Below are positions 43,599 through 52,822 of a stretch of DNA of 64,000 nucleotides, in pieces. The position numbers and the translations under genes are program-made. Numbering within the stretch: position 1 is the first letter of the stretch; the number at the start of each line of letters is the position of its first letter. This stretch comes from JALYYC01 sp963795805 (GTDB taxonomy: Bacteria; Chloroflexota; Dormibacteria; CF-121). The DNA lies in NCBI GenBank assembly GCA_963795805.1, contig CAWCIV010000001.1, positions 868,001 through 932,000 on the forward strand, given 5' to 3'. The notes under the pieces were generated by a model, which was not told the origin of the DNA, searched no databases, and saw only the letters and a list, made by a program, of their open reading frames with translations.

Positions 43599-43994
43599 AT
43601 GAATCTGTTCGACGGCCTCACCGGCGGCCAGGTCTTCTCCGTCGTCGTGGTCGCGGTCATCTTCACCGCGGCGGCGGGCCTGAGCATCATCGCGCTGATC
43701 GCCTTTGGCGTTCGGGCCGGCCTGATGGCTGCCCGCTACACCGCCACCGTCCCGCCAGCCTCGACCCTCGAACTGGGGGCGTTTCTCGGGGCCGGTCTCC
43801 TTGCCCTGATCTCCGTCCTGCTGATGACGTTCCTCGGCTTTGCCGAAAACGATCTCGACAACCCGGCCTTCCTTCCCCTGGCGGTTGGGCCGATCCTGAT
43901 CGGCGGCCTGCTGCTGCTGACGGGTGCCGGGCTGGCCTTCCGCACCGTCCGGCGTGGCGCGCCGGCGCGCCGGTACGAAGCCGGCCGGGGCTAA
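43599..43994 (+). CDS. Three-helix membrane protein of unknown function
   Basis: 131 residues with three hydrophobic helices (about 12-42, 56-78, 87-112) and a basic, Arg-rich C-terminal tail that should face the cytoplasm. No family recognised and no polar catalytic motif visible. It lies 12 bases after the dehydrogenase gene but has its own -10. Confidence 0.7.
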   Translation: MNLFDGLTGGQVFSVVVVAVIFTAAAGLSIIALIAFGVRAGLMAARYTATVPPASTLELGAFLGAGLLALISVLLMTFLGFAENDLDNPAFLPLAVGPILIGGLLLLTGAGLAFRTVRRGAPARRYEAGRG

Positions 43995-44037
43995 ACCGGA
44001 ACCTACCGACCCGGATCGCCGTTTCCACTAGAGAAAC

Positions 44038-44066
44038 TTGACACCGACAATGCGGCTTTCTAATAT
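44038..44066 (+). promoter_or_regulatory. Strong consensus promoter
   Basis: TTGACA (44038-44043), 17 bases, TAATAT (44061-44066). It is the closest match to a classical sigma-70 promoter in the window and would give the 54-residue gene a leader of about 36 bases. Confidence 0.8.
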
Positions 44067-44108
44067 AGTGACAACGGCGGTATCAAATAACAGGGAGTCG
44101 GAAGAGAA

Positions 44109-44273
44109 ATGAACGCCCAGGACGGCCGCGCGATGTTCGAGCTACAGATGGAGTTGCATTCCCGAGCGACCGGCCGGACGCCCAATATCACGGCAGACGA
44201 CCTGCTCGAGGTCCATGAGGCGCTCGCAGAGTTCTCCGGCGATTTTAGGAGCCTCCTCGCCCCACGCGCGTAG
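44109..44273 (+). CDS. 54-residue soluble protein
   Basis: A short acidic helical protein (MNAQDGRAMFELQMELH ... TADDLLEVHEALAEFSGDF) with no membrane segment. It is supported by the consensus promoter at 44038-44066 and a purine-rich GGGAGTCGGAAGAG before ATG 44109. Not recognised; the high-quality promoter suggests strong expression. Its stop TAG starts a TAGGCT that may be the -10 of the next gene. Confidence 0.65.
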   Translation: MNAQDGRAMFELQMELHSRATGRTPNITADDLLEVHEALAEFSGDFRSLLAPRA

Positions 44274-44286
44274 GCTTATGGGGCGC

Positions 44287-44691
44287 ATGGCGCTCACCCA
44301 AGAAACCGTTTCCGCCTGGCTTCGCTCCTACATTGACGCCTGGAAGACCTACGATCCCGACACGATCGGAGGTCTGTTTACGGAGGACGCCAGTTATCGC
44401 TACCACCCGTTCGATGACCCAATCCGCGGTCGTGTCGCGATCGTGGCCTCCTGGGTCGATGGGAAAGATCCGGCTGGCACGTACGAGGCGAACTATCAGC
44501 CGGTTGTCATCGAGGGCGACCTGGCGGTCGTCAACGGCCGCAGCCGGTATTTCAAAGACGAATCAGGGCGGGAACTCGTGCGCGAGTACGACAACCTCTT
44601 CCTCATCCGATTCGACAACGAAGGCCGCTGCCGCTCCTTCGAGGAGTGGTACATGGGCCGTCGCGGCCAGCGCGAGCCAACTGCCGGCTGA
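44287..44691 (+). CDS. SnoaL/NTF2-like fold protein
   Basis: 134 residues from ATG 44287 with a cystatin-like NTF2/SnoaL pattern: WLRSYIDAWKTYDPDTIGGLF, FTEDASYRYHPFDDPIRG, REYDNLFLIRFDNEGRCRSFEEWYM. Such proteins include isomerases, lactone hydrolases and ligand binders; the activity is not predictable. ATG 44278 is an alternative start. TAGGCT (44271-44276) is a possible -10. It is convergent with the F420-type oxidoreductase gene. Confidence 0.83.
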   Translation: MALTQETVSAWLRSYIDAWKTYDPDTIGGLFTEDASYRYHPFDDPIRGRVAIVASWVDGKDPAGTYEANYQPVVIEGDLAVVNGRSRYFKDESGRELVREYDNLFLIRFDNEGRCRSFEEWYMGRRGQREPTAG

Positions 44692-44702
44692 CTGGCCGTA
44701 CC

Positions 44703-45569
44703 CTAACGGCGGAGCTCGGGCAGGACCTTCTCGGCGAGCATCGCCGCCGTCTTCACGGGATCGGCGGCCGTCAGCATCGAGCCGCCGCTCAACATGATGA
44801 CGATCTCGGTGAAGCCCGCCTCGTAGAAGACGCGAACGCGATCGACGATCTCGGCAGGGTCATCGCCGGCCGGGAGCTGGATCGAGCGCCGGATCTCGCT
44901 GGGGTCGCGGCCGATCGCCGCGCAGGCCTCGTCGAGCTGCTGCGAAAGCTCGACGGCCTTTGTTACCGCGCTGCGGTCGGTGCCCGAGGTATTCCACACG
45001 TTGGCGTGACGAGCGGTCAGCTTGATCGTGCTCGGGCCGCTGGCACCGATCCAGATCGGTGGATAGGGCTTTTGAACCGGCTTGGGATTGGCGACGGCGT
45101 TCCGCATCTTGTAGTAACGGCCGTCGAAGTTCGTTCGCTCCTCTGTCCACAGAGAGCTCAGAACCTGGAGGCCCTCGGAGAGCAGCCCAACCCGATGCTC
45201 CAACCCGGAGATGCCGTACATCTCGTGCTCGTTCGTAGCCCATGCCGCACCCACCCCAAACTCGAGGCGGCCTCCGCAGAGGTGGTCGACGGTGGTGGCG
45301 ATCTTGGCGAGGAGCGCCGGATTTCGATAGGTGATGCCGGTCACCATGAGGCCCATGCGAACGTGGCTCGTCGCCAGCGCCATCCCGGCCAGCAATTCCC
45401 AGCCGTCGAAGATCGGTCTGTCGTCGCCGATGGTCCCGATCGTGGCCAGGTGGTCCATCGCCCAGCAGTGGTCGAAGCGCGCCTCGTCGGCGAGCTTCCA
45501 GACGGTCTTGTAACTCTCGATGGGAGCGTCCTGGGAGAGCTTGATCCCGACCTTCATTGGCGGTGCCAT
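44703..45569 (-). CDS. LLM-class F420-dependent oxidoreductase
   Basis: A luciferase-like (bacterial monooxygenase-fold) TIM barrel of 288 residues. Motifs include the N-terminal MKVGIKLSQDAP, SHVRMGLMVTGITYRNPALLAK, GRLEFGVGAAWATNEHEMYG and PPIWIGASGP, typical of F420-dependent rather than FMN-dependent members (family knowledge). The substrate is unknown. With the protein at 54,285 it suggests that the organism makes coenzyme F420. Confidence 0.87.
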   Translation of the reverse strand: MAPPMKVGIKLSQDAPIESYKTVWKLADEARFDHCWAMDHLATIGTIGDDRPIFDGWELLAGMALATSHVRMGLMVTGITYRNPALLAKIATTVDHLCGGRLEFGVGAAWATNEHEMYGISGLEHRVGLLSEGLQVLSSLWTEERTNFDGRYYKMRNAVANPKPVQKPYPPIWIGASGPSTIKLTARHANVWNTSGTDRSAVTKAVELSQQLDEACAAIGRDPSEIRRSIQLPAGDDPAEIVDRVRVFYEAGFTEIVIMLSGGSMLTAADPVKTAAMLAEKVLPELRR

Positions 45570-45630
45570 GACGTCTCCTCAATCTTCGTCGGCCGTACCC
45601 CACGACCGCGACATTCGTGCCGAAAAAACA

Positions 45631-45707
<77 letters not shown>

Positions 45708-45719
45708 AGGACGCCTATT

Positions 45720-47057
45720 CTAGTCGCCGCGCTTGCGGAAGACGAGCCGGAGTGGTGTTCCCTCGAAGCCGAACTGCTTGCGCAGCTGGCTATCCAGGAA
45801 CCGCTGGTAGGAGAAATGGACCAACTCGGGCTCGTTCACGAAGAAGACGAAGGTCGGCGTCGCCGCCTCGGCCTGGGTGACGTACAGCACGTTGAGCCGC
45901 TTCCCCTTCCGCGTCGGAACCTGTCGCTGGCCGAGGATCGTCCGAAGCCACTTGTTCAGCTCCGGCGTCGCGATGCGCCGGTCGCGTTCCGCCACGACCT
46001 TGAGCGCGACATCGAGGGGTTGTTCGACCCGTTGTCCGGTCTTGGCTGAAATGTAGGAGATCGGCGCCCAGGGCGCGAAGCTGAACTGCTCCTTGATTTT
46101 CTTCCGCCAGACCTTCTCCTCCTTCTCCTCCGTCGGCAGAAGGTCCCATTTGTTCAGGACGACGACGAGTCCACGGCCGGCCTCGACGGCGTAGCCCGCA
46201 ATGTGGAGGTCCTGGGCTGTGACGCCGTCGGCGGCGTCGAGCACCAGCAGCGCCACGTCGGAGCGCTCCATCGCCCGCAATCCGCGCAGCAGCGAGTATT
46301 GCTCGACGCCGCGCGTGAGCCCATGCCTCCTGATGCCGGCGGTGTCGATCAACGTGACGCGCTGCCCCTTGAAGTCGAGGGTCGTGTCCACCGGGTCGCG
46401 GGTCGTCCCGGGCACGGCGGTGACCAGGCTTCGTTCGTCGCCCAGCAACGCGTTGAGCAGCGACGACTTCCCCACGTTCGGCCGGCCAAGAATGGCGAAA
46501 CGGCCCACGATCGCGTCGTCGACCACCTCCGGTCGCGCTGGCGGCAGCAGCTCCACGACGGTGTCGAGCAGGTCCCCGCTTCCAGTCCCGTGCAGCGCCG
46601 AGATCGGGATCGGGTCGCCAAGACCAAGTTCGTAGAACTCGCCGGCCAGTTCTTCGTGCCCGCGCCCGTCGGTCTTGTTGGCCACGACCAACACCGGTGT
46701 GCGCGATCGGCGCAGCAGCTCGGCGATGTCCCGATCGATGGCCGTCAGACCTTCACGGACGTCCAGAACAAAGATGATGATGTCCGCCTCCTCGATCGCC
46801 AGCCGGCTCTGCTCTTCCATCCGGCGTCGCAGCTCGCGTTGCTCGGGCACTTCGTCACGATCCTTGCCGAGCACCAGCCCGGCCGTATCAACGACCACAA
46901 ACCGCCGGCCCTGCCACTCGGTTTCGGCGTAGAGGCGGTCGCGCGTCAATCCAGCCATTGGGTCGACGATGGCGCGGCGTTCGCCGATGATCCGGTTGAA
47001 GAGGGCGGATTTTCCGACGTTGGGGCGGCCGATGATCGCCACCAGCCCTAACGCCAT
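45720..47057 (-). CDS. der: Ribosome biogenesis GTPase Der
   Basis: Double-GTPase needed for 50S subunit maturation. The 445 residues have two G domains: G1 GRPNVGKSALFN (about 10-21) with DTAGLV and NKTDG, then GRPNVGKSSLLN (about 190-201) with DTAGIRR and NKWDLL, followed by the C-terminal KH-like domain (VLYVTQAEAATPTFVFFVN). It is divergent from the glucosidase gene; the intergenic region is 78 bases. Confidence 0.97.
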   Translation of the reverse strand: MALGLVAIIGRPNVGKSALFNRIIGERRAIVDPMAGLTRDRLYAETEWQGRRFVVVDTAGLVLGKDRDEVPEQRELRRRMEEQSRLAIEEADIIIFVLDVREGLTAIDRDIAELLRRSRTPVLVVANKTDGRGHEELAGEFYELGLGDPIPISALHGTGSGDLLDTVVELLPPARPEVVDDAIVGRFAILGRPNVGKSSLLNALLGDERSLVTAVPGTTRDPVDTTLDFKGQRVTLIDTAGIRRHGLTRGVEQYSLLRGLRAMERSDVALLVLDAADGVTAQDLHIAGYAVEAGRGLVVVLNKWDLLPTEEKEEKVWRKKIKEQFSFAPWAPISYISAKTGQRVEQPLDVALKVVAERDRRIATPELNKWLRTILGQRQVPTRKGKRLNVLYVTQAEAATPTFVFFVNEPELVHFSYQRFLDSQLRKQFGFEGTPLRLVFRKRGD

Positions 47058-47122
47058 GAGATCTCCGGCGGCAGTATCAACATATCAACCACCGAAGAGT
47101 AAGCAATTCGGGAAACCAAACT

Positions 47123-47128
47123 TATAAT
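47123..47128 (+). promoter_or_regulatory. -10 hexamer TATAAT of the glucosidase operon
   Basis: Consensus TATAAT ends 7 bases before GTG 47136. No -35 consensus is seen. Confidence 0.65.
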
Positions 47129-47135
47129 AGGGCCC

Positions 47136-49286
47136 GTGCCGGACGACCGCGTTGTTCTCAAAGAGAACCGGATCATGGTGGTGTCCGACGAGATGGGCGA
47201 CATCCCAGCCGGCAATACCAGGGGACTCGGACTGTACTTCTCGGATACGAGGTATCTGTCCGCCTACGAATTTCGGCTGAACGGATTGCAGCCAATTCTG
47301 CTCTCTGCCTCCGTCGACGAGTCGTACGTGGCGACATTCCAGATGGTCAATCCCGTGCTCCTCCTCGACGAGGGCAAACGCCGGATCCCGCAGCAAAGCC
47401 TGAGCATCCGCCGCACACGATTCATCCATGGTGGGCTGCACGAACGCATCGGCATCCAGAATTGCGGTAGTGAAGCGGTCGACATCCAGTGCTCGCTGCA
47501 TGTCGATGCCGACTTCCTCGACATGTTCGACGTCCGCGGCAGTGTCGGCGCGCTCCACGGGCACGAGGCGCATCCACTCGGGACCCAGCGACCACCCGAA
47601 GTCAGCGACGCCGGCATCACCTTCGCCTACGACGGACTCGATCAGGTCCTTCGCCAGACGCACGTCCTCGTCGACCAGCAACCGAGCGCTTCCGAGGCGC
47701 ATAAGTTGACCTATAGCTACCATCTCGAGCCGAAGCAAACGATCCGCCTGATGGTCGACCTTGTCCCGGAAATGAGCGGCGATGGGACCTCATTTTCGCC
47801 GTTGCAGGACGACGCGCTGGCCGCGCTGCAGGCGTCGTACCGCCACTGGCAGGAGTCGACCACCGTGATCAAGACGGACAATGCCTTCCTCGACCGCGGT
47901 TTGCTGCGACGCAGCCAGATGGACATGCGCATCCTTGTGGAGGAATTCGAGACGGGGCTGTTGCCGATGGCCGGCATTCCCTGGTACAGCGTCCCCTTCG
48001 GACGCGACTCGTTGATCGCTTCGATCCAGATGCTCATGGTCAACCCCGAAATCGCGCGGGGCACCCTGCGGTACCTCGCCCGGCACCGCGGCCGGGCGAT
48101 CGATCGGGACCGCGAGGAGGAACCGGGCAAGATCCTCCACGAGCTCCGCTACGGGGAGCTCGCGAACCTCAAACGGATTCCGCACACGCCCTACTTCGGC
48201 ACCGTGGACGCCACGCCACTCTTCCTCGTCTGCCTCGTCGAGATGATGGACTGGCTGAACGATGCCGACCTGTTCGTCGAGCTGCTCCCCGCGACGATCG
48301 CGGCGCTGGCGTGGATCGACCAATACGGCGACGGCGATCACGACGGGTTTGTCGAGTTTTCGGAGCGAGCCCGGGGCGGCGTGCGAAACCAGGGATGGAA
48401 GGACTCCTCTGATTCGCTGCTCAACCCGGACGGCCGACCGGTCGAGCTTCCGGCGGCGCTGGTCGAGGTCCAGGGTTACGTCTACCAGGCGAAAGTCGGA
48501 CTCAGCCGGATCTTCCAACGCATGGGCCAAGCGCCGTTCGCGGAACGGCTCGCCCGCGAGGCTGGAGAGTTGCGCCGCCGATTCGAGCTGAAGTTCTGGA
48601 TGGACGCCGAGCAGTTTTACGCTCAGGCGCTCGACCGAGCCAAGCTTCCCGTACCATCGATCACCTCGAACCCGGCGCACTGTCTGTGGGCCGGCATCAT
48701 CGACCCCGAACGCGCCGAGCTCCTCCGCGACCGCCTGATGGCGCCCGACATGTTTTCCGGGTGGGGCATCCGCACCCTCTCGGCCGACTCACCCCACTAC
48801 AACCCGATGAGCTATCACAACGGCACCATCTGGCCCCATGACAACTCAATCGCCGTCGCCGGCCTCCGCCGCTACCGGCATTCTGAGGCGGCAGGGCAGG
48901 TGATCGAAGGGATCATGGAGGCTGGCTTCCGCATGCCGGACTACCGGCTCCCCGAGCTGTTCTGCGGCTTCCGGCGCGATCGGCGCTTCAACAACGGCCC
49001 GGCCGAGTACCTCGTCTCATGCAACCCCCAGGCATGGGGCGCGGGCGCGGCCTTCCACCTCCTCCAGACGGCGCTCGGCATCGTCCCGGACACCACGGCG
49101 GGCCGCGTCTACCTGAACCCCATCCCATTCGGCCAGGCGAAGTCGGTCGAGGTCCGCGGCATGCGCGTGGGCAGCGGCAAGCTGTCCTTCACCGTCGCCT
49201 ACGATGGCGGCCGTCCTGAGGTCGAGATCCTGGAGAAGCCTGACGATCTGACCGTGGTCCTCGACGAACCGCCGCTCATCACCTGA
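47136..49286 (+). CDS. Amylo-alpha-1,6-glucosidase-like protein
   Basis: 716 residues: an N-terminal glycogen-debranching GDE_N-like beta domain (about 1-230; GDIPAGNTRGLGLYFSDTR, FQMVNPVLL) and an (alpha/alpha)6-barrel catalytic domain (about 250-690; MAGIPWYSVPFGRDSL, NQGWKDSSDS, YHNGTIWPHDNS). Likely acids are Asp in the GWKDSSD and GRDS loops (inference). It could trim alpha-glucans or a glucosylglycerate-type oligosaccharide, given the GpgS gene downstream. First gene of a three-gene operon. Confidence 0.87.
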   Translation: MPDDRVVLKENRIMVVSDEMGDIPAGNTRGLGLYFSDTRYLSAYEFRLNGLQPILLSASVDESYVATFQMVNPVLLLDEGKRRIPQQSLSIRRTRFIHGGLHERIGIQNCGSEAVDIQCSLHVDADFLDMFDVRGSVGALHGHEAHPLGTQRPPEVSDAGITFAYDGLDQVLRQTHVLVDQQPSASEAHKLTYSYHLEPKQTIRLMVDLVPEMSGDGTSFSPLQDDALAALQASYRHWQESTTVIKTDNAFLDRGLLRRSQMDMRILVEEFETGLLPMAGIPWYSVPFGRDSLIASIQMLMVNPEIARGTLRYLARHRGRAIDRDREEEPGKILHELRYGELANLKRIPHTPYFGTVDATPLFLVCLVEMMDWLNDADLFVELLPATIAALAWIDQYGDGDHDGFVEFSERARGGVRNQGWKDSSDSLLNPDGRPVELPAALVEVQGYVYQAKVGLSRIFQRMGQAPFAERLAREAGELRRRFELKFWMDAEQFYAQALDRAKLPVPSITSNPAHCLWAGIIDPERAELLRDRLMAPDMFSGWGIRTLSADSPHYNPMSYHNGTIWPHDNSIAVAGLRRYRHSEAAGQVIEGIMEAGFRMPDYRLPELFCGFRRDRRFNNGPAEYLVSCNPQAWGAGAAFHLLQTALGIVPDTTAGRVYLNPIPFGQAKSVEVRGMRVGSGKLSFTVAYDGGRPEVEILEKPDDLTVVLDEPPLIT

Positions 49287-49294
49287 CGGTCCCG

Positions 49295-50545
49295 ATGGAA
49301 CGCCCTCCGCGGATCGGCCTGCTCCATTACACGTGCCCGCCGGTGATCGGTGGTGTCGAGACCATCCTTTACGAGCAGGCCGACAGGCTCAGCGCCCGCA
49401 GCTACCCGGTCACGATCTTGAGCGGCCGCGGCGGACCGCTCCCCTCCCCGACCACGATCCAGCTTCGTCTGATTCCGGAACTGGATTCAAAGCATCCGGA
49501 GGTGACCGCCACAATGGATGCGCTGGACCGCGGCGAGATTCCCTCGAGCTTCGAGGAGCTGCGAACGTGCCTGCGGGAGCGCCTGGCACCGGAGCTTCGC
49601 GTAATTGACGTGCTCATCGTCCACAATGCGTTCGGCCTGCATTTCAACCTGGCGCTGACATCCGTTCTCTGGGACCTGGCTGAGGGCCCTGCCCCACGCA
49701 TGATCGCGTGGTATCACGACCTGAGCTGGGTCAATCCGTTGTACAAGCCGCTCATGCACCCCGGCGAGCCATGGTCGTATCTGCGCCGCCAACACCCGCG
49801 CATCACACCCGTCTTTATCTCAGCGCAACGTCGCCAGGAATGGCAAACCCTGACGAACACGGTACAGCCGCCCGAGACCGTAATTCCCAACGGCATCGAT
49901 CCGTTCAGTCTGCTGCGGATCGGTCCGGCCACCCGCAGGCTGATCGATCGACTCCAGCTCGATCAGGTGGATGCCGTCCTGCTGGCCCCGGTGCGGATTA
50001 CCAGGCGGAAGAATCTCGAATGGGCAATCGAGGCGGCGGCCGCTGTCGAGGCGGCCGGCCGCACCGTACGGCTGCTGATCACCGGCCCGCCGGGGCCCCA
50101 CAATCCGCGGGCCCAGGACTACGTCGGCGAGCTCAAGGCGTTGACCGCGCAACGCGGCCTCGAAGAGTCGGTCTGCTTCCTCTTCGAGCAGCAAGCGCTG
50201 GGAGCGCCGGGCGAGTACGCCGTCGACGCCGCCACGCTCTCAGACCTCTATATGCTGAGCGACGTCGTGACCCTGCCCAGCACCAGCGAGGGATTCGGAT
50301 TGCCCCTCGCGGAAGCCGCGATTTTCCGAACCCCCGTCGTGTGCAGTGACCTCGCGGTGTTTCGCGAGGTGGCGCCGTCCGGTCCGCGCTACGTACCCAC
50401 CGAAGCCGGTCCGCCCGGGTTCAGCCAGGCGGTCCTCAGTGCCCTCGACAGCGACGAGGCCCGGCTGCGACGACGCGTCCTGCGCGAGTACGCGTGGGAC
50501 ACCATCATCCAGCGGCGCCTCGAACCCCTCTTGACGCGCGCGTGA
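49295..50545 (+). CDS. GT4-family glycosyltransferase
   Basis: 416 residues with a GT-B fold. The N-terminal donor/acceptor domain begins RIGLLHYTCPPVIGGVETIL. The C-terminal part has IPNGIDPF, LLAPVRITRRKNLEWAIEA and the EX7E-type STSEGFGLPLAEAAIF typical of retaining GT4 enzymes. Acceptor and sugar are unknown. It lies 8 bases after the glucosidase gene, and its TGA overlaps the GTG of the GpgS fusion. Confidence 0.88.
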   Translation: MERPPRIGLLHYTCPPVIGGVETILYEQADRLSARSYPVTILSGRGGPLPSPTTIQLRLIPELDSKHPEVTATMDALDRGEIPSSFEELRTCLRERLAPELRVIDVLIVHNAFGLHFNLALTSVLWDLAEGPAPRMIAWYHDLSWVNPLYKPLMHPGEPWSYLRRQHPRITPVFISAQRRQEWQTLTNTVQPPETVIPNGIDPFSLLRIGPATRRLIDRLQLDQVDAVLLAPVRITRRKNLEWAIEAAAAVEAAGRTVRLLITGPPGPHNPRAQDYVGELKALTAQRGLEESVCFLFEQQALGAPGEYAVDAATLSDLYMLSDVVTLPSTSEGFGLPLAEAAIFRTPVVCSDLAVFREVAPSGPRYVPTEAGPPGFSQAVLSALDSDEARLRRRVLREYAWDTIIQRRLEPLLTRA

Positions 50546-52389
50546 GCCACTACCGTGTCCTGATCCCGACGACCAATCCGGCACGCACCGGGCCACTCCT
50601 CAAATCCGTGTCGCCCTTCCTCAATGCCGAGGACTCCCGGGGTACGTTGCTGGGCGTCATCGAGATGGCGCCGGATCGCCCGCTCAGTGAAGGGGTCGAG
50701 GTCGCCCGCGCCTACCGCACGCTGCTCTCTCGCATCACGCGCTACGCGGAGCGAGGACCCGGCGAGCTACGCGGCCAGGTCAGGATCGCGCACGTCGCCG
50801 CGCAGGGGATCCGGGAAGCGGTGCTGGAAACCGATACCAACCTCCTTGTGCTCGAGGCGTCGAAGGGACGCAGCCAGGCCGACACGGCCTGGTCGAACGC
50901 GGTCGAAGACCTGCTCGTCGAGCCCCCCTGTGACGTGGCCCTCGTCCGCCCGGACATGGCCGCGATCAAGAGCGTCCTGGTTCCGGTTCGCGGCGGCCCC
51001 AATGCCGAGCTCGCGCTGCGCCTGGCCAGCACCGTCTGTCGCGAGAGCGGCGCCGAGCTTTGCATCCTCCATATCTTCAATCCCCGCATCTCGGCGGAAT
51101 CACGCGAGCGTGAGGAGGCCGCCTTTGTCAAGCTGACCAGCCGGGTGGATGTGCCGGTGCGCCGCCAAACGGTGCTTTCGACCTCTGTGCGCGAGGCGAT
51201 CGTCCGGGAAGCCGCGTCGCATCAGCTGATCGTGCTCGGCGCCACCCTCAGCCTGATGCACCGGCCCATGGTGCTGGGCGCGCCCATCGCCCGGCTGCTG
51301 CGCCGGCTTCCGGGAAGCGTGATGGTGGCGAAGGCCGCGGGGCCGATCTCGGCGATCAAGGATCCTGACCGACCGTTTCGGGTCGAGACACGGGCTGCGG
51401 CCGCCGAACGGGTCGATCGCTGGTTTGCGGAAAACACGTTCCACAGTAAGGAGTTCGCCGAGCTGCGCCGCCTGGTCGATCTCAAACAGCGCCAGGGCAT
51501 CACCATCAGCCTCGGCCTCCCGACCCTCAACGAGCAGAACACCGTCGGCAAGGTGATTCGCACCTTCAAACACGCGCTGATGGAGAAGGTGCCCCTGCTC
51601 GACGAGATCGTCGTGATCGACTCCGCCTCCTCGGACCGGACGGCGACGATTGCCGAACGCGCCGGCGTCTCCGTGGTGCAGCACCACGACATCCTGCCGC
51701 GTTACGGCGCCTTCCACGGCAAGGGCGAGGCCCTCTGGAAGAGCCTCTACGTCCTGAAGGGTGACCTGATCGTGTGGGTGGATACCGACATCAGTAACAT
51801 CGCCCCGAAATTCGTCTATGGCCTGCTCGGCCCGCTGCTGAGCGACCCTGAAATCCACTACGTCAAGGGCTTCTACCGCCGGCCACTGCAGTACGGAACC
51901 GAGATCCAGGCCCAGGGCGGCGGCCGCGTGACGGAGCTGGCCGCCCGGCCACTGCTCAACCTTTTCTTCCCCGAGCTCTCCGGTCTGGTTCAACCGCTGT
52001 CCGGCGAGTATGCCGGACGCCGCAGGGTGCTGGAGAGCGTGCCCTTCTTCAGCGGCTATGGCGTGGAGCTCGGCCTCTTGCTGGCGATCTCCGAGGCGTA
52101 CGGACTCCGGGCCATCGCCCAGGTGGATTTGGGCATGCGGGTGCACCGCAACCAGACGCTCTTCGATCTCTCCAAGATGGCCTTTGCCATCATGCAGGTC
52201 GGGCTCAAGCACCTCGGCGACCGGCACCGGATTCATCTGCTGGAAGAGGTCAACAAGACCATGAAGCTGATCCACTACGAGGATGAGCGGTACTGGATCG
52301 AACAAAAAGAGATCGAGGATCAGGAGCGACCGCCGATGAACTCCGTCCCTGAGTACTTCATGGCCAGGCACCGGGCCCCGGAGCCCTAG
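50542..52389 (+). CDS. Usp-domain / glucosyl-3-phosphoglycerate synthase fusion
   Basis: 615 residues from GTG 50542 (overlap GTGA). Two universal-stress-protein-like domains occupy about 1-140 and 145-285 (SVLVPVRGGPNAELALRLAS, LIVLGATLSL). A GT-A domain (about 310-610) closely resembles GpgS of family GT81: ISLGLPTLNEQNTVGKVI, PRYGAFHGKGEALWKSLY, WVDTDISNI (DxD, about 413), KGFYRRPLQYG, GGGRVTELAARPLLN, QPLSGEYAGRR. GpgS joins glucose from NDP-glucose to 3-phosphoglycerate on the way to glucosylglycerate, a compatible solute. The Usp part may regulate it by nucleotide binding. No phosphatase gene (gpgP) is in the window. Confidence 0.9.
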   Translation: MSHYRVLIPTTNPARTGPLLKSVSPFLNAEDSRGTLLGVIEMAPDRPLSEGVEVARAYRTLLSRITRYAERGPGELRGQVRIAHVAAQGIREAVLETDTNLLVLEASKGRSQADTAWSNAVEDLLVEPPCDVALVRPDMAAIKSVLVPVRGGPNAELALRLASTVCRESGAELCILHIFNPRISAESREREEAAFVKLTSRVDVPVRRQTVLSTSVREAIVREAASHQLIVLGATLSLMHRPMVLGAPIARLLRRLPGSVMVAKAAGPISAIKDPDRPFRVETRAAAAERVDRWFAENTFHSKEFAELRRLVDLKQRQGITISLGLPTLNEQNTVGKVIRTFKHALMEKVPLLDEIVVIDSASSDRTATIAERAGVSVVQHHDILPRYGAFHGKGEALWKSLYVLKGDLIVWVDTDISNIAPKFVYGLLGPLLSDPEIHYVKGFYRRPLQYGTEIQAQGGGRVTELAARPLLNLFFPELSGLVQPLSGEYAGRRRVLESVPFFSGYGVELGLLLAISEAYGLRAIAQVDLGMRVHRNQTLFDLSKMAFAIMQVGLKHLGDRHRIHLLEEVNKTMKLIHYEDERYWIEQKEIEDQERPPMNSVPEYFMARHRAPEP

Positions 52390-52405
52390 CGCTGAGGCCC
52401 CTGAC

Positions 52406-52822
52406 CTAACCGAGCTCGAGCGGCTCTTCCGAGAACGTCCCGTCGATGAGGCGCCAGGAGCGCGCCGCGACCAGCTTGCCCTGTTGGATGGAGGCGACGA
52501 TGTAGCTGTAGAAATCCCAGGCGTGCTCCTCATCGAAGCGCGACGGCACCGGGGGATGGTCCGGGTGGCTGTGCGCGAAGCCGATGATCTCGAGGCCACG
52601 GGCCTCGGCGTCCTTCTGGACGCGCAATTGCTCGAGTGGGTCGAGCGCATACCGGTCCCAGGGGCGGTCGGTGATGACGTTGCGCATCGGGCGGAACTCC
52701 AACACCTCGTGCTGGTCGGGTTCGGCACGCCCGATCAGTGCGCCACACGCCTCGTTGGGGTAGCCCGCCTCGAGATGCCGGTGCAGCTCGGCCATCACCG
52801 CGGTGGGGACGCGGAGCGTCAA
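52406..52822 (-). CDS. JAMM/MPN metalloprotease, Mec-like
   Basis: 138 residues with a complete JAB1/MPN+ site: Glu in NEACGALIG (about 24) and AHSHPDHPPVPSRFDEE (HxH, Ser, Asp). The M. tuberculosis Mec homologue cleaves cysteine from the sulphur carrier CysO after CysM has loaded it. Its start overlaps the cysM end by 4 bases, the same gene partnership, but no CysO-like ubiquitin-fold gene is next to them. Confidence 0.88.
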   Translation of the reverse strand: MTLRVPTAVMAELHRHLEAGYPNEACGALIGRAEPDQHEVLEFRPMRNVITDRPWDRYALDPLEQLRVQKDAEARGLEIIGFAHSHPDHPPVPSRFDEEHAWDFYSYIVASIQQGKLVAARSWRLIDGTFSEEPLELG

